Origin: JBLMXQ01 sp050257855
GTDB taxonomy: Bacteria; Acidobacteriota; Vicinamibacteria; Vicinamibacterales; CAVVIG01
Length of the DNA stretch: 64,000 nt
Reading direction: 5' to 3'
Assembly: GCA_050257855.1 (NCBI GenBank)
Contig: JBLMXQ010000134.1
Span: 11,720-75,719 of the forward strand
Below the pieces are notes generated by a model, which was given only the letters and a program-made list of their open reading frames with translations, made no database searches and was not told the origin of the DNA. The translations under genes and the position numbers were made by a program. Positions 15,845 to 25,173 of the stretch are shown one piece after another (positions within the stretch are counted from its first letter, which is position 1; every line of letters begins with the position of its first letter).

Positions 15845-17415
15845 TCGATCGCGATTCCGTCCTTGGCGCTCTGACCGGCGGCCTGGTCGAGGTCATCGAG
15901 GTCGCGACGCCGCGCGCGAACGAGGCGCACGTGCGCGTGGAGCCGCGCGCCGTTCCCGGCCTCGCCGAGATCGCCCTGCGCCAGCTGGGCGCCGAGCTGA
16001 TCCTGATCGCCGCCGACGATCGACGCCGCGAGGCGGGCGCCTTCTTCGTCCACTACCTGTTCGCGCATCGCGCCGGCAACTGGTTCCTGCACGCGTCGGC
16101 GCGCCTCGACGCCGTCGATCCGCAGGTGCCGTCGCTCGCCCCGCTCTGCTATCCCGCGTCGCGGTTCGAGCGCGAGATGCGGGATCTGTTCGGGATTTCG
16201 ATAGCCGGGCTGCCCGACCCGAGCCCGCTCGTCAAGCACGCGTTCTGGCCGCCGGACTCTTACCCGCTGCGCAAGGACGCGGAACCGGCCTCGTTCAGCG
16301 ACGACGGCCGGCCGTTTCCGTTCACCGAGGTGGGCGGCGAAGGCGTGTACGAGATCCCCGTCGGGCCCGTCCATGCCGGGGTGATCGAACCCGGTCACTT
16401 CCGCATCAGCGTCATGGGCGAGACGGTGATCAATCTCAGATCGCGTCTCTACTTCACCCACAAGGGAACGGAGAAGCTGTTCGAGGCGCGGTTGCCGGCC
16501 GGAGGCGTCGAGCTCGCGGAACGGATCTCCGGCGATACGAGCGCTGGCCATGCGCTCGCGTACAGTCAGGCGATCGAAGCCGCGGCCGGCATCGAGCCGC
16601 CCGCGCGCGCCCGGCTCGTCCGGGTCCTCCTCCTCGAGCTGGAACGGATCTACAACCACGTCGCCGACGTCGGCGCGATCGCGAACGACACCGGCTTTGC
16701 CGTCGCGCACGCCCACTGTTTCCGCATCCGGGAGCGGCTCCTCCGGCAGAACAAACAACTGTCAGGCTCCCGGCTCCTTCGCGGCGTCATCTGCCCCGGC
16801 GGGCTCGCACGCGATCTCGAGGTCCCGCGCGATCTGGCCGGGCAGGTCCACGGCGCCGTCCGGGATTTCGAGGAGATCGTGGCGATCTGCCTCAGGAACA
16901 CGCTCCTCACCGATCGCCTGGAGGGGACGGGCATCCTGCGCCCGGACCTCGCGAAGGACCTCGGCGTCCTCGGATACGTCGCCCGCGCGTCGGGTCAGAA
17001 TCTCGACGCACGCCGCGATCATCCGTTCGCCGCGTACCCGCTGCTCGATTTCGACGTGCCCGTCCTGACGGCCGGGGACGTCGCGGCGAGGCTGCTCGTG
17101 CGGGTGCACGAAGTGAGGGAATCGCTGAAGCTCGTCGCGCAGGCGTGCGACCGGCTCGAGGCCGGAGCGATCCGGGTGGATCTGCCGACGCTCGCGCCGT
17201 TCGCCGCGGCGTTCGGCGTCGTCGAAGGATGGCGGGGGCGGATCGTCCACTGGGTGATGGCCGGCGAACGGGACGTGCTTCACCGCGTGAAGGTCGTCGA
17301 CCCGTCGTTCTTCAACTGGCCCGCGCTGTCGTACGCGCTCGAGGGGAACATCGTCCCCGACTTTCCGCTGTGCAACAAGTCGTTCAACCAGTCGTATTCC
17401 GGGAACGACCTGTAG
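15841..17415 (+). CDS. HyfG/HycE-like (NuoC-NuoD fusion) subunit lacking the [NiFe] cysteines (524 aa)
   Basis: Residues 1-170 are NuoC-like (SRFEREMRDLFGISIAGLPD, then WPPDSYPLRK). Residues 175-524 are NuoD-like (GPVHAGVIEPGHFRISVMGE, LLLELERIYNHVADVGAIAND). Hydrogenases carry RxCGxC at the L1 site and DPCxxC at L2. Here L1 reads ERISGDTSAGH (Ser230 and Thr233 at the cysteine positions) and L2 reads VDPSFFNW (Ser489 and Asn492). All four [NiFe] ligands are absent, so H2 activation at such a centre is not expected. This matches energy-converting hydrogenase-related (Ehr) complexes. The frame is intact and otherwise well conserved, so loss of function by decay is unlikely. The substrate is unknown. 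Confidence 0.85.
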   Translation: MIDRDSVLGALTGGLVEVIEVATPRANEAHVRVEPRAVPGLAEIALRQLGAELILIAADDRRREAGAFFVHYLFAHRAGNWFLHASARLDAVDPQVPSLAPLCYPASRFEREMRDLFGISIAGLPDPSPLVKHAFWPPDSYPLRKDAEPASFSDDGRPFPFTEVGGEGVYEIPVGPVHAGVIEPGHFRISVMGETVINLRSRLYFTHKGTEKLFEARLPAGGVELAERISGDTSAGHALAYSQAIEAAAGIEPPARARLVRVLLLELERIYNHVADVGAIANDTGFAVAHAHCFRIRERLLRQNKQLSGSRLLRGVICPGGLARDLEVPRDLAGQVHGAVRDFEEIVAICLRNTLLTDRLEGTGILRPDLAKDLGVLGYVARASGQNLDARRDHPFAAYPLLDFDVPVLTAGDVAARLLVRVHEVRESLKLVAQACDRLEAGAIRVDLPTLAPFAAAFGVVEGWRGRIVHWVMAGERDVLHRVKVVDPSFFNWPALSYALEGNIVPDFPLCNKSFNQSYSGNDL

Positions 17416-17436
17416 GGAGCGCTCTGCCGGGCCGCG

Positions 17437-18384
17437 TCACGCCGAGAAGAGATCGCCCGCGAGATACTTGAGTCCGGTGTCGACCGCCACGGTCGCGACC
17501 GTGCGTCCCGGCCCGAGCTCGCCCGCCAGCTTCAGCGCGGCCGCGACGTTCAGGCCGCTCGACGTGCCAACCAGCAGACCCTCCTCACGCGCCAGCCGTC
17601 TGGCCGTCGCCCGCGCGTCGGCTTCGTCGACGGCCCGCGCTTCGTCGTACGGATGGTCGGCCAGATGCGGAGGCACGCTGCCGGTGGCGACGCCCTCGAC
17701 GCGGTGCGCGCCGCCATAGCCCCTGGTGAGCGCGGGCGATGACGCCGGCTCGAGCGCCACGACACGCGCGCGGCTGCCGCCGTCGCGGAGCGCGCGCGAC
17801 ACGCCGCTCAACATCCCGCCCGTACCCACGGCGCCGCAGAACGCGTCCACGCGCCCGCCGGTCTGCTCGAGCAGCTCACGGCCGATGCCCATGTAGCCGT
17901 TCAGCGCATCCGTGTTGTGGAACTGATCGGTCCAGAACGTGTCCGGCTCTGACGCGAGCACGGCGATCTCCTTCTTGAACCGCTCGAACAGCGCGGGAGT
18001 GACCTCGCCTCCGTCGCTCGGGACCATCCGAAGCTCCGCGCCGAACGCTTCCATGGTCAGCAGCTTCTCGCGGGCGAACGCGTCCGACGAAAGCACGACG
18101 AACCGGTATCCTTTCGCGGCGCAGACCATCGCGAGCGACGAGCCGGTGCTGCCGCCGGTGAACTCGACGACGCGCATGCCCGGCCGGAGCGCGCCTCTCG
18201 CCTCCGCGCCTTCGATCATCGCCAGCGCCATCCGATCCTTGTACGATCCGGTCGGATTGAAGAACTCCAGCTTGACGACAACGTCTGCGCTCCCTTCGGG
18301 GACCAGCCGGCGCAGCCGCACGAGCGGCGTCCGGCCGATGGCTTTCAGGACGGATTCAGCGGTGGAGGGAATCGATACGCCCAT
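17437..18384 (-). CDS. PLP-dependent cysteine synthase-family enzyme (315 aa)
   Basis: Fold type II PLP enzyme (CysK/CysM/CBS family). Lys49 in FFNPTGSYKDRMA is the Schiff-base lysine. TGGSTGSSLA (76-85) is the substrate-binding loop, GAVGTGGMLSGVSRAL the phosphate-binding glycine loop, and GTSSGLNVAAAL the C-terminal Ser near the pyridine nitrogen. Length equals CysK. It probably makes cysteine from O-acetylserine and sulfide or catalyses a related beta-replacement; the family cannot be resolved further by eye. Its start shares one base with the stop of the upstream membrane-protein gene (TGATG), so the two are coupled. It converges on the Ehr-like operon with a 21-bp gap. Confidence 0.8.
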   Translation of the reverse strand: MGVSIPSTAESVLKAIGRTPLVRLRRLVPEGSADVVVKLEFFNPTGSYKDRMALAMIEGAEARGALRPGMRVVEFTGGSTGSSLAMVCAAKGYRFVVLSSDAFAREKLLTMEAFGAELRMVPSDGGEVTPALFERFKKEIAVLASEPDTFWTDQFHNTDALNGYMGIGRELLEQTGGRVDAFCGAVGTGGMLSGVSRALRDGGSRARVVALEPASSPALTRGYGGAHRVEGVATGSVPPHLADHPYDEARAVDEADARATARRLAREEGLLVGTSSGLNVAAALKLAGELGPGRTVATVAVDTGLKYLAGDLFSA

Positions 18385-19043
18385 CAGGACCTCGCGATGC
18401 GGTGGCGATCGAGCCACCAGGCCCACGCCACGAGAAGCCAGCCGGCCGGCAGCCCGAGGCCGGCGATGCTCGACACGTCCGGCGGGGGCGGTCCGACGAA
18501 GTTGATCCACTCGATCGCCAGGAGGCCGACGACGAAGGCCCAGAACAGGACGGCGCCGAGGCGATCGCGCGGCCTGGTCGCCCGATCGTAGAGGAATGCT
18601 CCCGCGACGAACATCGCCACTTCGACGGCAAGGGCCGCCAGCGGCGATCGCCACAGGCCGAGGCCGACCCTGACGGACGCGCCGGGCGCGAGCGGCAGAT
18701 CGGGAACGTGCGAGATCCAGTCGAGCACCCAGTGGCTGATGACCAGGAGCGCCACGACCAGGGCCGCCCTCTCACTCCGTTTCCACAGATAGACGGCGCC
18801 GCCGAAGGCAGCCGCCCAGGCAGCGGCGGCGAGAAGGCTGTGAGTGTACGGGTATCGGACGAACTCGAGACGCAGGAAGGGATTCGCGACCGAGGGAACG
18901 ATCCGCACCTGCTCCCAGCCGACGAGCAGCAGTACCGGCCAGACGAGATCCAGGAACTGGGCCGCCACGACCAGGATCCCGAGCGAAGCGCGCGGCGCCG
19001 CGCGCTTCGCGCCGAGCGCCACGGCGTAGTGCCCGATGAACAT
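18384..19043 (-). CDS. integral membrane protein with conserved His/Asp motifs (219 aa)
   Basis: About six TM helices. Polar motifs GHYAVALGAK at the N-terminus, YPYTHSLLAAA near residue 65 and SHWVLDWISHVPDLPL near 105 resemble the YdjM/DUF457 group of membrane-bound metal-dependent hydrolase-like proteins, which carry His and Asp in such loops. Enzymatic activity is not established for that group. A -10-like TAATCT (19050-19055 on the minus strand) is only 6 nt before the ATG and no Shine-Dalgarno is visible, so the transcript may be leaderless. It is co-transcribed with the cysteine-synthase-like gene. Confidence 0.65.
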   Translation of the reverse strand: MFIGHYAVALGAKRAAPRASLGILVVAAQFLDLVWPVLLLVGWEQVRIVPSVANPFLRLEFVRYPYTHSLLAAAAWAAAFGGAVYLWKRSERAALVVALLVISHWVLDWISHVPDLPLAPGASVRVGLGLWRSPLAALAVEVAMFVAGAFLYDRATRPRDRLGAVLFWAFVVGLLAIEWINFVGPPPPDVSSIAGLGLPAGWLLVAWAWWLDRHRIARS

Positions 19044-19090
19044 GCCCTCAGATTATGGCATCGCGCTGATGCCGGCACGATGGGGAATTT

Positions 19091-19462
19091 CTACAGAAAC
19101 GGGTCTCGCGTCTCGTCCTTGTACCCGCAGAACAGACACCGGCCGAACTGCGGAGAGATCATGGCGTCACACTTGGGACATTTCTTCGGCTTGGCCGTCA
19201 TCCGGTCGTCCTGCGTCCCATCGCGAAGGTCGATCTCCGTGATCTTGGCCTTCAGCCGATCCTCCGACGCGCCCCCGGACTCCTGCATCAGCTCGAACAT
19301 CGCGCGGCAAATCAGCGCCAGGCGATCGACCTTCGCCCCGAGCAGGAGCACCTGGCGCTGGGCCCCTTCGGTCTCGGCCGTCTCGTCCTGAAGGCGATCG
19401 AGCTTGTCCTCCAACTCCCCCTGTTGCGTCTGCTGGAACGCATCCCAGAGTAACCCGAGCAT
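19091..19462 (-). CDS. small coiled-coil/zinc-ribbon protein (123 aa)
   Basis: Residues 1-75 are helical and heptad-like (FQQTQQGELEDKLDRLQDET), predicted coiled coil. The C-terminal 35 residues form a zinc ribbon, with CPKC followed 14-15 residues later by CLFCG. GGGGAGGAG lies before the ATG. The stop is 47 bp from the downstream gene's start on the same strand. Function unknown; possibly a scaffold or nucleic-acid-binding protein. Confidence 0.65.
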   Translation of the reverse strand: MLGLLWDAFQQTQQGELEDKLDRLQDETAETEGAQRQVLLLGAKVDRLALICRAMFELMQESGGASEDRLKAKITEIDLRDGTQDDRMTAKPKKCPKCDAMISPQFGRCLFCGYKDETRDPFL

Positions 19463-19534
19463 CTGGCTCCTCCCCAGCCGCCTGTCGCGGCGGCGCAGCC
19501 GCCCGCCAGTCGCTTCCGGGCCGATCGACGCGGA

Positions 19535-21238
19535 TCAGGTGACGTGCGACCCGACTGCCGCGTGGCGGGCCATGAACGTGTTGATGCCGGCCGGGTCGGC
19601 GGTGACGAAGAAGATGCCGGCGCGGTAGCGGAACGGCTGACCGTTCGAGGGCGGCTCGAGCCGCGCCCACACGATCTTGCCCTTGCAGGACATGGGACCG
19701 TTGTCGTTCGGCAGCTGCAGCTTGACGACGCGGTTCGGCTTGAGGGCGGTCAGCGAGATCACCTGCGCGCCGGTCACGGACAGGTCGACGAGCGTGGCCT
19801 CGCCGCCGTCGATCTGGACGCCGACTTCGTGTGCAAACGCATGGCGGCTCGCGCGGCGTGGCGGACCGGGAAACGCCGCATTCGCCGGGGCGGTCGACTG
19901 GTCCGGCACGGCGGCGTCGGCCGCCACGGGGCGGGCACGTCGAGCCCTGCCTGCCGCCTCCGTCAGCTCGAAGCTCGACGCCAGGTCGATGTCGCCCGGC
20001 TCGGCCGTCGTGATGTCGCGCTGGAGCAGGTCGAGCTCGAGCGCGCGAATCCGCTCGGCGGCCGCTTCCGACAAATCGTTGAAGCGCTTGTCGGCCGCCT
20101 GTGAGGCCACCGCGATCTGCGCCCGCAGTCGTTCGAGCTCGGTCGTCAGCGCGTCCCGCTCGAGGCGGGCCGCCTTCAGCTCGCCCGAGAGATCCTCTCG
20201 ACCGCGCGCCGCCTTCGTCGCCAGGGCGGCGGTTTCCTGGGCTCGCTTCTCGGTCTCGGCCGCGCGCGCTTCGAGCTCCTTGACGCGCGCGATCGCCTCG
20301 CGGGCGCGCCGCTCCATCTCGCCACGCTCGCGTTCGAGCACGTCGGCGCGCGCGCGCTCGGATTCGAGCGAGGCGCGCAGGTCGTTCAGATCGCGGCCGC
20401 GGGCGCCGGCGGTCGCCTCCTGCGTGGCAGCCGCGGCGCGCGCGGCTTCGAGCGACTCGCGGAGCGCCTCGGCCGTGCGTTGCTGTTTTTCGAGGCCGGC
20501 TTTCGCATCGGCCAGCTCCGTCCGCAGCGCGCCGGAAATCCGGCGCTCGTCTTCGAGCGTGGACTTCGTCTTCTCCGCCGCGTCGCGCACCGCCTTCGCG
20601 GCCTGCCGCTCCTTCTCGATCGCGGCTCTGGCCTCTTCGATTTCCTTGCGGAGCGCCGCCGATGCCTGCTGCTCCTGCTGGAGATCCTTCTTCGCCTTCT
20701 CGACCGCCTCGCGCAGGCCGGCCGACGCACGCTGCTCCTGCTCGAGCGCCGTCCGCACCTTCGTCAGCTCGACACCGAACGCCTGCTTCTGCTGCTCGAG
20801 CGCAGCGCTCGCGTTGGCCGCCTCCGTGCGCAAGGCGGCGGCGTCGCGCTTCTCCTGCTCGATGCTCGCCCGCGCGTTGACCAGTTCCGTCCGGAGCGCG
20901 GCGCTGGCCGACCGCTCGGCTTCGAGCGAGGCGGTCGCCTTCTCGGCGTCTGCACGCGCCGAGGAGGCCTGCCCCTGCATCTCCAGCTGGACGTGCAGAA
21001 CCGCCCGCTGCATCGAGGATTCGGCTTCCTCGGTGGCCACGCGCGCCAGGTCCACGACCAGCTGCTCGATCGACCCGGCTTTCCCGGGATGAGCGAGCGC
21101 CGCTTCGAGCGCCGACAAACGGACCTTGAACGCCGACCGGAGCGCATGCAGTTCCTGGCGCGCCCTCTCAGTGAGCTGCGCCCTGACAGATTCGTCGCTT
21201 CGGGCGGCGGCCGCGCGGGAAGACCCGGACGTTTTCAT
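19535..21238 (-). CDS. long coiled-coil protein with C-terminal PilZ domain (567 aa)
   Basis: Residues about 20-440 are a long, Ala/Glu/Arg-rich coiled coil with repeated units of the form SAALRTELxxAxAxLEQE. The last 110 residues are a PilZ domain: RRASRHAFAHEVGVQID contains the RxxxR c-di-GMP motif (RRASR), followed by DLSVTGAQV, which matches the D/NxSxxG motif. Both motifs are intact, so c-di-GMP binding is predicted. The start at 21238 is the Met before the coiled coil; the open frame continues upstream to 22477 but is antisense to the PEGA gene. It is divergent from the PEGA gene and lies beside the Tad pilus operon, suggesting a role in surface behaviour (inference). Confidence 0.8.
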   Translation of the reverse strand: MKTSGSSRAAAARSDESVRAQLTERARQELHALRSAFKVRLSALEAALAHPGKAGSIEQLVVDLARVATEEAESSMQRAVLHVQLEMQGQASSARADAEKATASLEAERSASAALRTELVNARASIEQEKRDAAALRTEAANASAALEQQKQAFGVELTKVRTALEQEQRASAGLREAVEKAKKDLQQEQQASAALRKEIEEARAAIEKERQAAKAVRDAAEKTKSTLEDERRISGALRTELADAKAGLEKQQRTAEALRESLEAARAAAATQEATAGARGRDLNDLRASLESERARADVLERERGEMERRAREAIARVKELEARAAETEKRAQETAALATKAARGREDLSGELKAARLERDALTTELERLRAQIAVASQAADKRFNDLSEAAAERIRALELDLLQRDITTAEPGDIDLASSFELTEAAGRARRARPVAADAAVPDQSTAPANAAFPGPPRRASRHAFAHEVGVQIDGGEATLVDLSVTGAQVISLTALKPNRVVKLQLPNDNGPMSCKGKIVWARLEPPSNGQPFRYRAGIFFVTADPAGINTFMARHAAVGSHVT

Positions 21239-21413
21239 GGCGAATGCTCGGAGTGGGGACAAGGCGCGATGCTTGACTGCAATCGGAACGCCACGTGAGG
21301 CCCGAAATATGCTCGCAAACAGGCAGTTTTCACGGGCAGCCGCGAGTTGGCGGGACAAATCGTGCGCGCGCCGCCCAGATCTGTAACCGACGCTCACAAT
21401 TTCGTATTCGACG

Positions 21414-22808
21414 ATGTCGCTGAACCGGTCCGAGAGCGCCGACCCGGAACACCAGGAAGCCGTCCTGGCCGCGGCCAGAGCGGCCGTCGCCTGGGCGCAT
21501 GCGCGCCAGGCCTCCTGGGACGAGCTCGAGGCGGACGCTCCAGTCGGCGATGACCTGGACTCGCCGGCCGACGTGGCGGAGCCTGTCGAGGCGCCGCCGG
21601 TTGCCCGGGAGGCGGCAGACGTCGCACGACCCGCCGCGCCTCCGCCCGTGCTCGCGCCACCCCCGGTGGTCGAGTCCCCGCGGGAGCTCGCGCCGCCGCC
21701 CGTTCTCCAGCCGTTCGCGCTCGCGCCGTCGTCAGCGTCCGAGCCCGAGTCACGCTTCGTGCCGTCGCCGATGTTCGGCAGCACGCTCTTCGCCGAAACG
21801 GCGGCCGGGGAGCCCGATAAACCGAGCGGGCCGTCCGCACTCGCGCGCCTCGCCGCTGGCGCACGGACGGCCGCGCCCGCGCTGGGAAAAGGGCTGATGG
21901 CCGCCGGGGTCCTCGCGGGGCTCGCGTTCGGAGGCATGAAGGGACGCGAATACTGGCAGCGGCGCGAGGCGGCGCTGAGGAACGGAGTCGCGGTGATCGA
22001 GTCACTGCCGGCCGGTTCACAGGTCGCCGTCGACGGCCAGCCGGCCGGCCTCACGCCGCTGACGACCACACTGACCGCGGGCACCCACACGGTCGAATTC
22101 CGGTTTCGCGGCGCGGTTCGATCGGTCCAGGTGACGGTGCCTGGCGGCGGGCGCGTGTCGGAGCTGTTCGACTGGACGCGCAAGCCGACCGGTGGCCTGA
22201 GCGTCACCACGACGCCTGCAGGCGCCCGCGTCCTCGTCGACGGCGAGCCGCGCGGCGTGGCGCCGATCACGATTCCCGACCTCGTCGTCGGCACGCACAC
22301 CGTCCTGCTCGAGAGCAGCGAGGGGGCGGTCCGCCGCACGGTGACGATCACGGAGGGGAAGACCGCGGATGTGACCGAGTCCATCGTGGCCGGATGGATG
22401 AAGGTGTTCTCGCCGTTCGAGGTCACGATCGCCGAAGGCAATCGCGCGCTGCGGCTCGACGACAGCGGCCAGGTCATGCTCCCGGCGGGCCAGCACGATA
22501 TACGGTTCGAGAACCGTCAGCTCGGCTACCGCGAGGTCCGGCACGTCGCCATCCAGCCGGGCCAGCCCACGACGTTGTCCCTCGTGCCGCCTCAATCGAA
22601 GCTCACGGTCCAGGCGAGCGTCCCGTCCGAGGTGTGGATTGACGGCACGGCCGTGGGCCAGACGCCGCTGGTCGATCAGCCGGTCGATCTGGGCACGCGC
22701 GAAGTAGTCGTGAAGGACACCGCGGGCGACCAGCGCACGTTCACCATCACCGTCACCACGAAACCCACGACGCTGAACGTCGATTTTTCCAGCCCAAGCG
22801 GGCAGTAG
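21414..22808 (+). CDS. membrane-anchored PEGA-repeat protein (464 aa)
   Basis: Residues 1-150 are Pro/Ala/Glu-rich and disordered. A single TM helix lies near 162-182 (GLMAAGVLAGLAFGGMKG). Three PEGA-type beta repeats follow: VIESLPAGSQVAVDGQPAGL, SVTTTPAGARVLVDGEPRGV and VQASVPSEVWIDGTAVGQ, separated by a less typical segment. PEGA domains are thought to bind surface layers or act as extracytoplasmic adaptors. Orientation is probably cytoplasmic N-terminus, periplasmic repeats. It is divergent from the PilZ gene and convergent with the end of the Tad operon (2-bp gap). Confidence 0.8.
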   Translation: MSLNRSESADPEHQEAVLAAARAAVAWAHARQASWDELEADAPVGDDLDSPADVAEPVEAPPVAREAADVARPAAPPPVLAPPPVVESPRELAPPPVLQPFALAPSSASEPESRFVPSPMFGSTLFAETAAGEPDKPSGPSALARLAAGARTAAPALGKGLMAAGVLAGLAFGGMKGREYWQRREAALRNGVAVIESLPAGSQVAVDGQPAGLTPLTTTLTAGTHTVEFRFRGAVRSVQVTVPGGGRVSELFDWTRKPTGGLSVTTTPAGARVLVDGEPRGVAPITIPDLVVGTHTVLLESSEGAVRRTVTITEGKTADVTESIVAGWMKVFSPFEVTIAEGNRALRLDDSGQVMLPAGQHDIRFENRQLGYREVRHVAIQPGQPTTLSLVPPQSKLTVQASVPSEVWIDGTAVGQTPLVDQPVDLGTREVVVKDTAGDQRTFTITVTTKPTTLNVDFSSPSGQ

Positions 22809-22810
22809 CG

Positions 22811-23203
22811 TCAGACCTGCGGCGCGAGCAGCAGCTGATCGCCGACGCGCACGTTGCAGGAACGCAGGGCGCCGGCCGCGAGCTCGACGGCCGCGTACGC
22901 GCCGAGCCGGCCGGCGATCCGCCACGGCGGGAGGTCGGTGACGATCTTCAGGATGCGGCCGCCGCGGCTGACGAACAGGACGTCGATCGGGAACCGCATG
23001 CCGACGGTGTGGACGGCGGCGCACGGCGCGATCGCCAGCGCGTGCGAGTCGGCGAGCGAGTCGCGGGACAGCAGGCCCCGCCGGCGCGCCGTCCGCGTCA
23101 GCGCCGCTTCGACCCGCCGTGCCACGACGGCGCCCGTTTCGGCGTCGACAATGGCGAGCGGCTCGGCGGCGGCGGTCCGCAGGCGCCGCACGAACTCGGT
23201 CAT
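22811..23203 (-). CDS. DUF192 family protein (130 aa)
   Basis: The DUF192 core is visible: RRRGLLSRDSL, then HTVGMRFPIDVLFVS, then VELAAGALRSCNVRVGDQLLL. Biochemical function is unknown; members are small beta-barrel proteins often found near Tad or secretion genes. No signal peptide is seen here. The start at 23203 shares a base with the stop of the ICMT-like gene (TGATG), so it is the last gene of this minus-strand operon. A longer open frame that continues to 24493 is antisense or out of frame to other genes and rejected. Confidence 0.75.
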   Translation of the reverse strand: MTEFVRRLRTAAAEPLAIVDAETGAVVARRVEAALTRTARRRGLLSRDSLADSHALAIAPCAAVHTVGMRFPIDVLFVSRGGRILKIVTDLPPWRIAGRLGAYAAVELAAGALRSCNVRVGDQLLLAPQV

Positions 23204-23823
23204 CAGAAGACTCCGGGTACCAGGTGCCACGGCACGCGGCCGCAGTACGCGCGGTACTGGCTGTCGCCGCTCAGCACGCGCTCCTCGACGAGCGCGCGCA
23301 CCACGAGCGCGGAGTCGGCGATCGCCAGAACCGCGATGTTCCACGGCGTCGCGTGCTCGAGCACGAACGCGACGTGCGTGATCAGGTAGCCGGTGTAGAT
23401 CGGGTGCCGCATGAAGCTGTACGGACCACGGACGACGACCCCGCGGTTGGCGGGCGCGATGCCGAAGCTGCGGCCCAGCGAGAGCTTGCCGGCGACGACC
23501 AGAATCAGACCGGCCGCAGACACCGCCGCGGTCACGACGTCGGACAGCACGGCCGCGTGCTGGGCGGCGCGAACCAGCCACGGTCCGGCCATCGACGTCG
23601 CGACGACCACGGCCGCGATGTGCGACCTGTGGACGCGCTGCGCCCGCCGCCGGATCAGGGTGAGGACGAGGACGAGCGCTTCGCTGGTCAGCAGGAACAG
23701 ACCGGTGATGCGGTGCGTATGGACGAAATCGGCCAGCAGGTTCGCGCACAGAAGGGTGAACAGCGCACCCACCAGCACGCGCGCCGCCAGGTCCATCGTG
23801 TAATCGCGGGCGGCCTCGGTCAT
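23203..23823 (-). CDS. isoprenylcysteine methyltransferase-like membrane protein (206 aa)
   Basis: A membrane protein with five or six TM helices. The C-terminal ICMT/PEMT-like signature runs RGPYSFMRHPIYTGYLITHV followed by the acidic motif VEERVLSGDSQYRAYCGRV. This is the SAM-binding part of the family. The natural substrate is unknown, since bacteria generally lack prenylated proteins. It starts 3 bp after the stop of the AAA+ gene, within the Tad operon. Confidence 0.75.
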   Translation of the reverse strand: MTEAARDYTMDLAARVLVGALFTLLCANLLADFVHTHRITGLFLLTSEALVLVLTLIRRRAQRVHRSHIAAVVVATSMAGPWLVRAAQHAAVLSDVVTAAVSAAGLILVVAGKLSLGRSFGIAPANRGVVVRGPYSFMRHPIYTGYLITHVAFVLEHATPWNIAVLAIADSALVVRALVEERVLSGDSQYRAYCGRVPWHLVPGVF

Positions 23824-23826
23824 GTC

Positions 23827-25170
<1,344 letters not shown>

Positions 25171-25173
25171 CGC

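Noticed and set aside
10229..17415. Functional [NiFe] hydrogenase-4 or formate hydrogenlyase
   Set aside because: The large subunit lacks all four [NiFe] ligand cysteines, and no maturation genes, formate dehydrogenase or ferredoxin subunit are nearby.
10229..17415. Respiratory complex I (nuo) operon
   Set aside because: The gene set and the fused NuoC-NuoD, the HyfB C-terminal extension and HyfE/HyfF types point to the hydrogenase-4/Ehr branch; NuoE/F/G/I/A/J/N are absent.
21239..22477. N-terminal extension of the PilZ protein
   Set aside because: The extra 413 codons are antisense to the PEGA gene and low complexity (Ser/Thr/Pro/Ala). The Met at 21238 opens the coiled coil.
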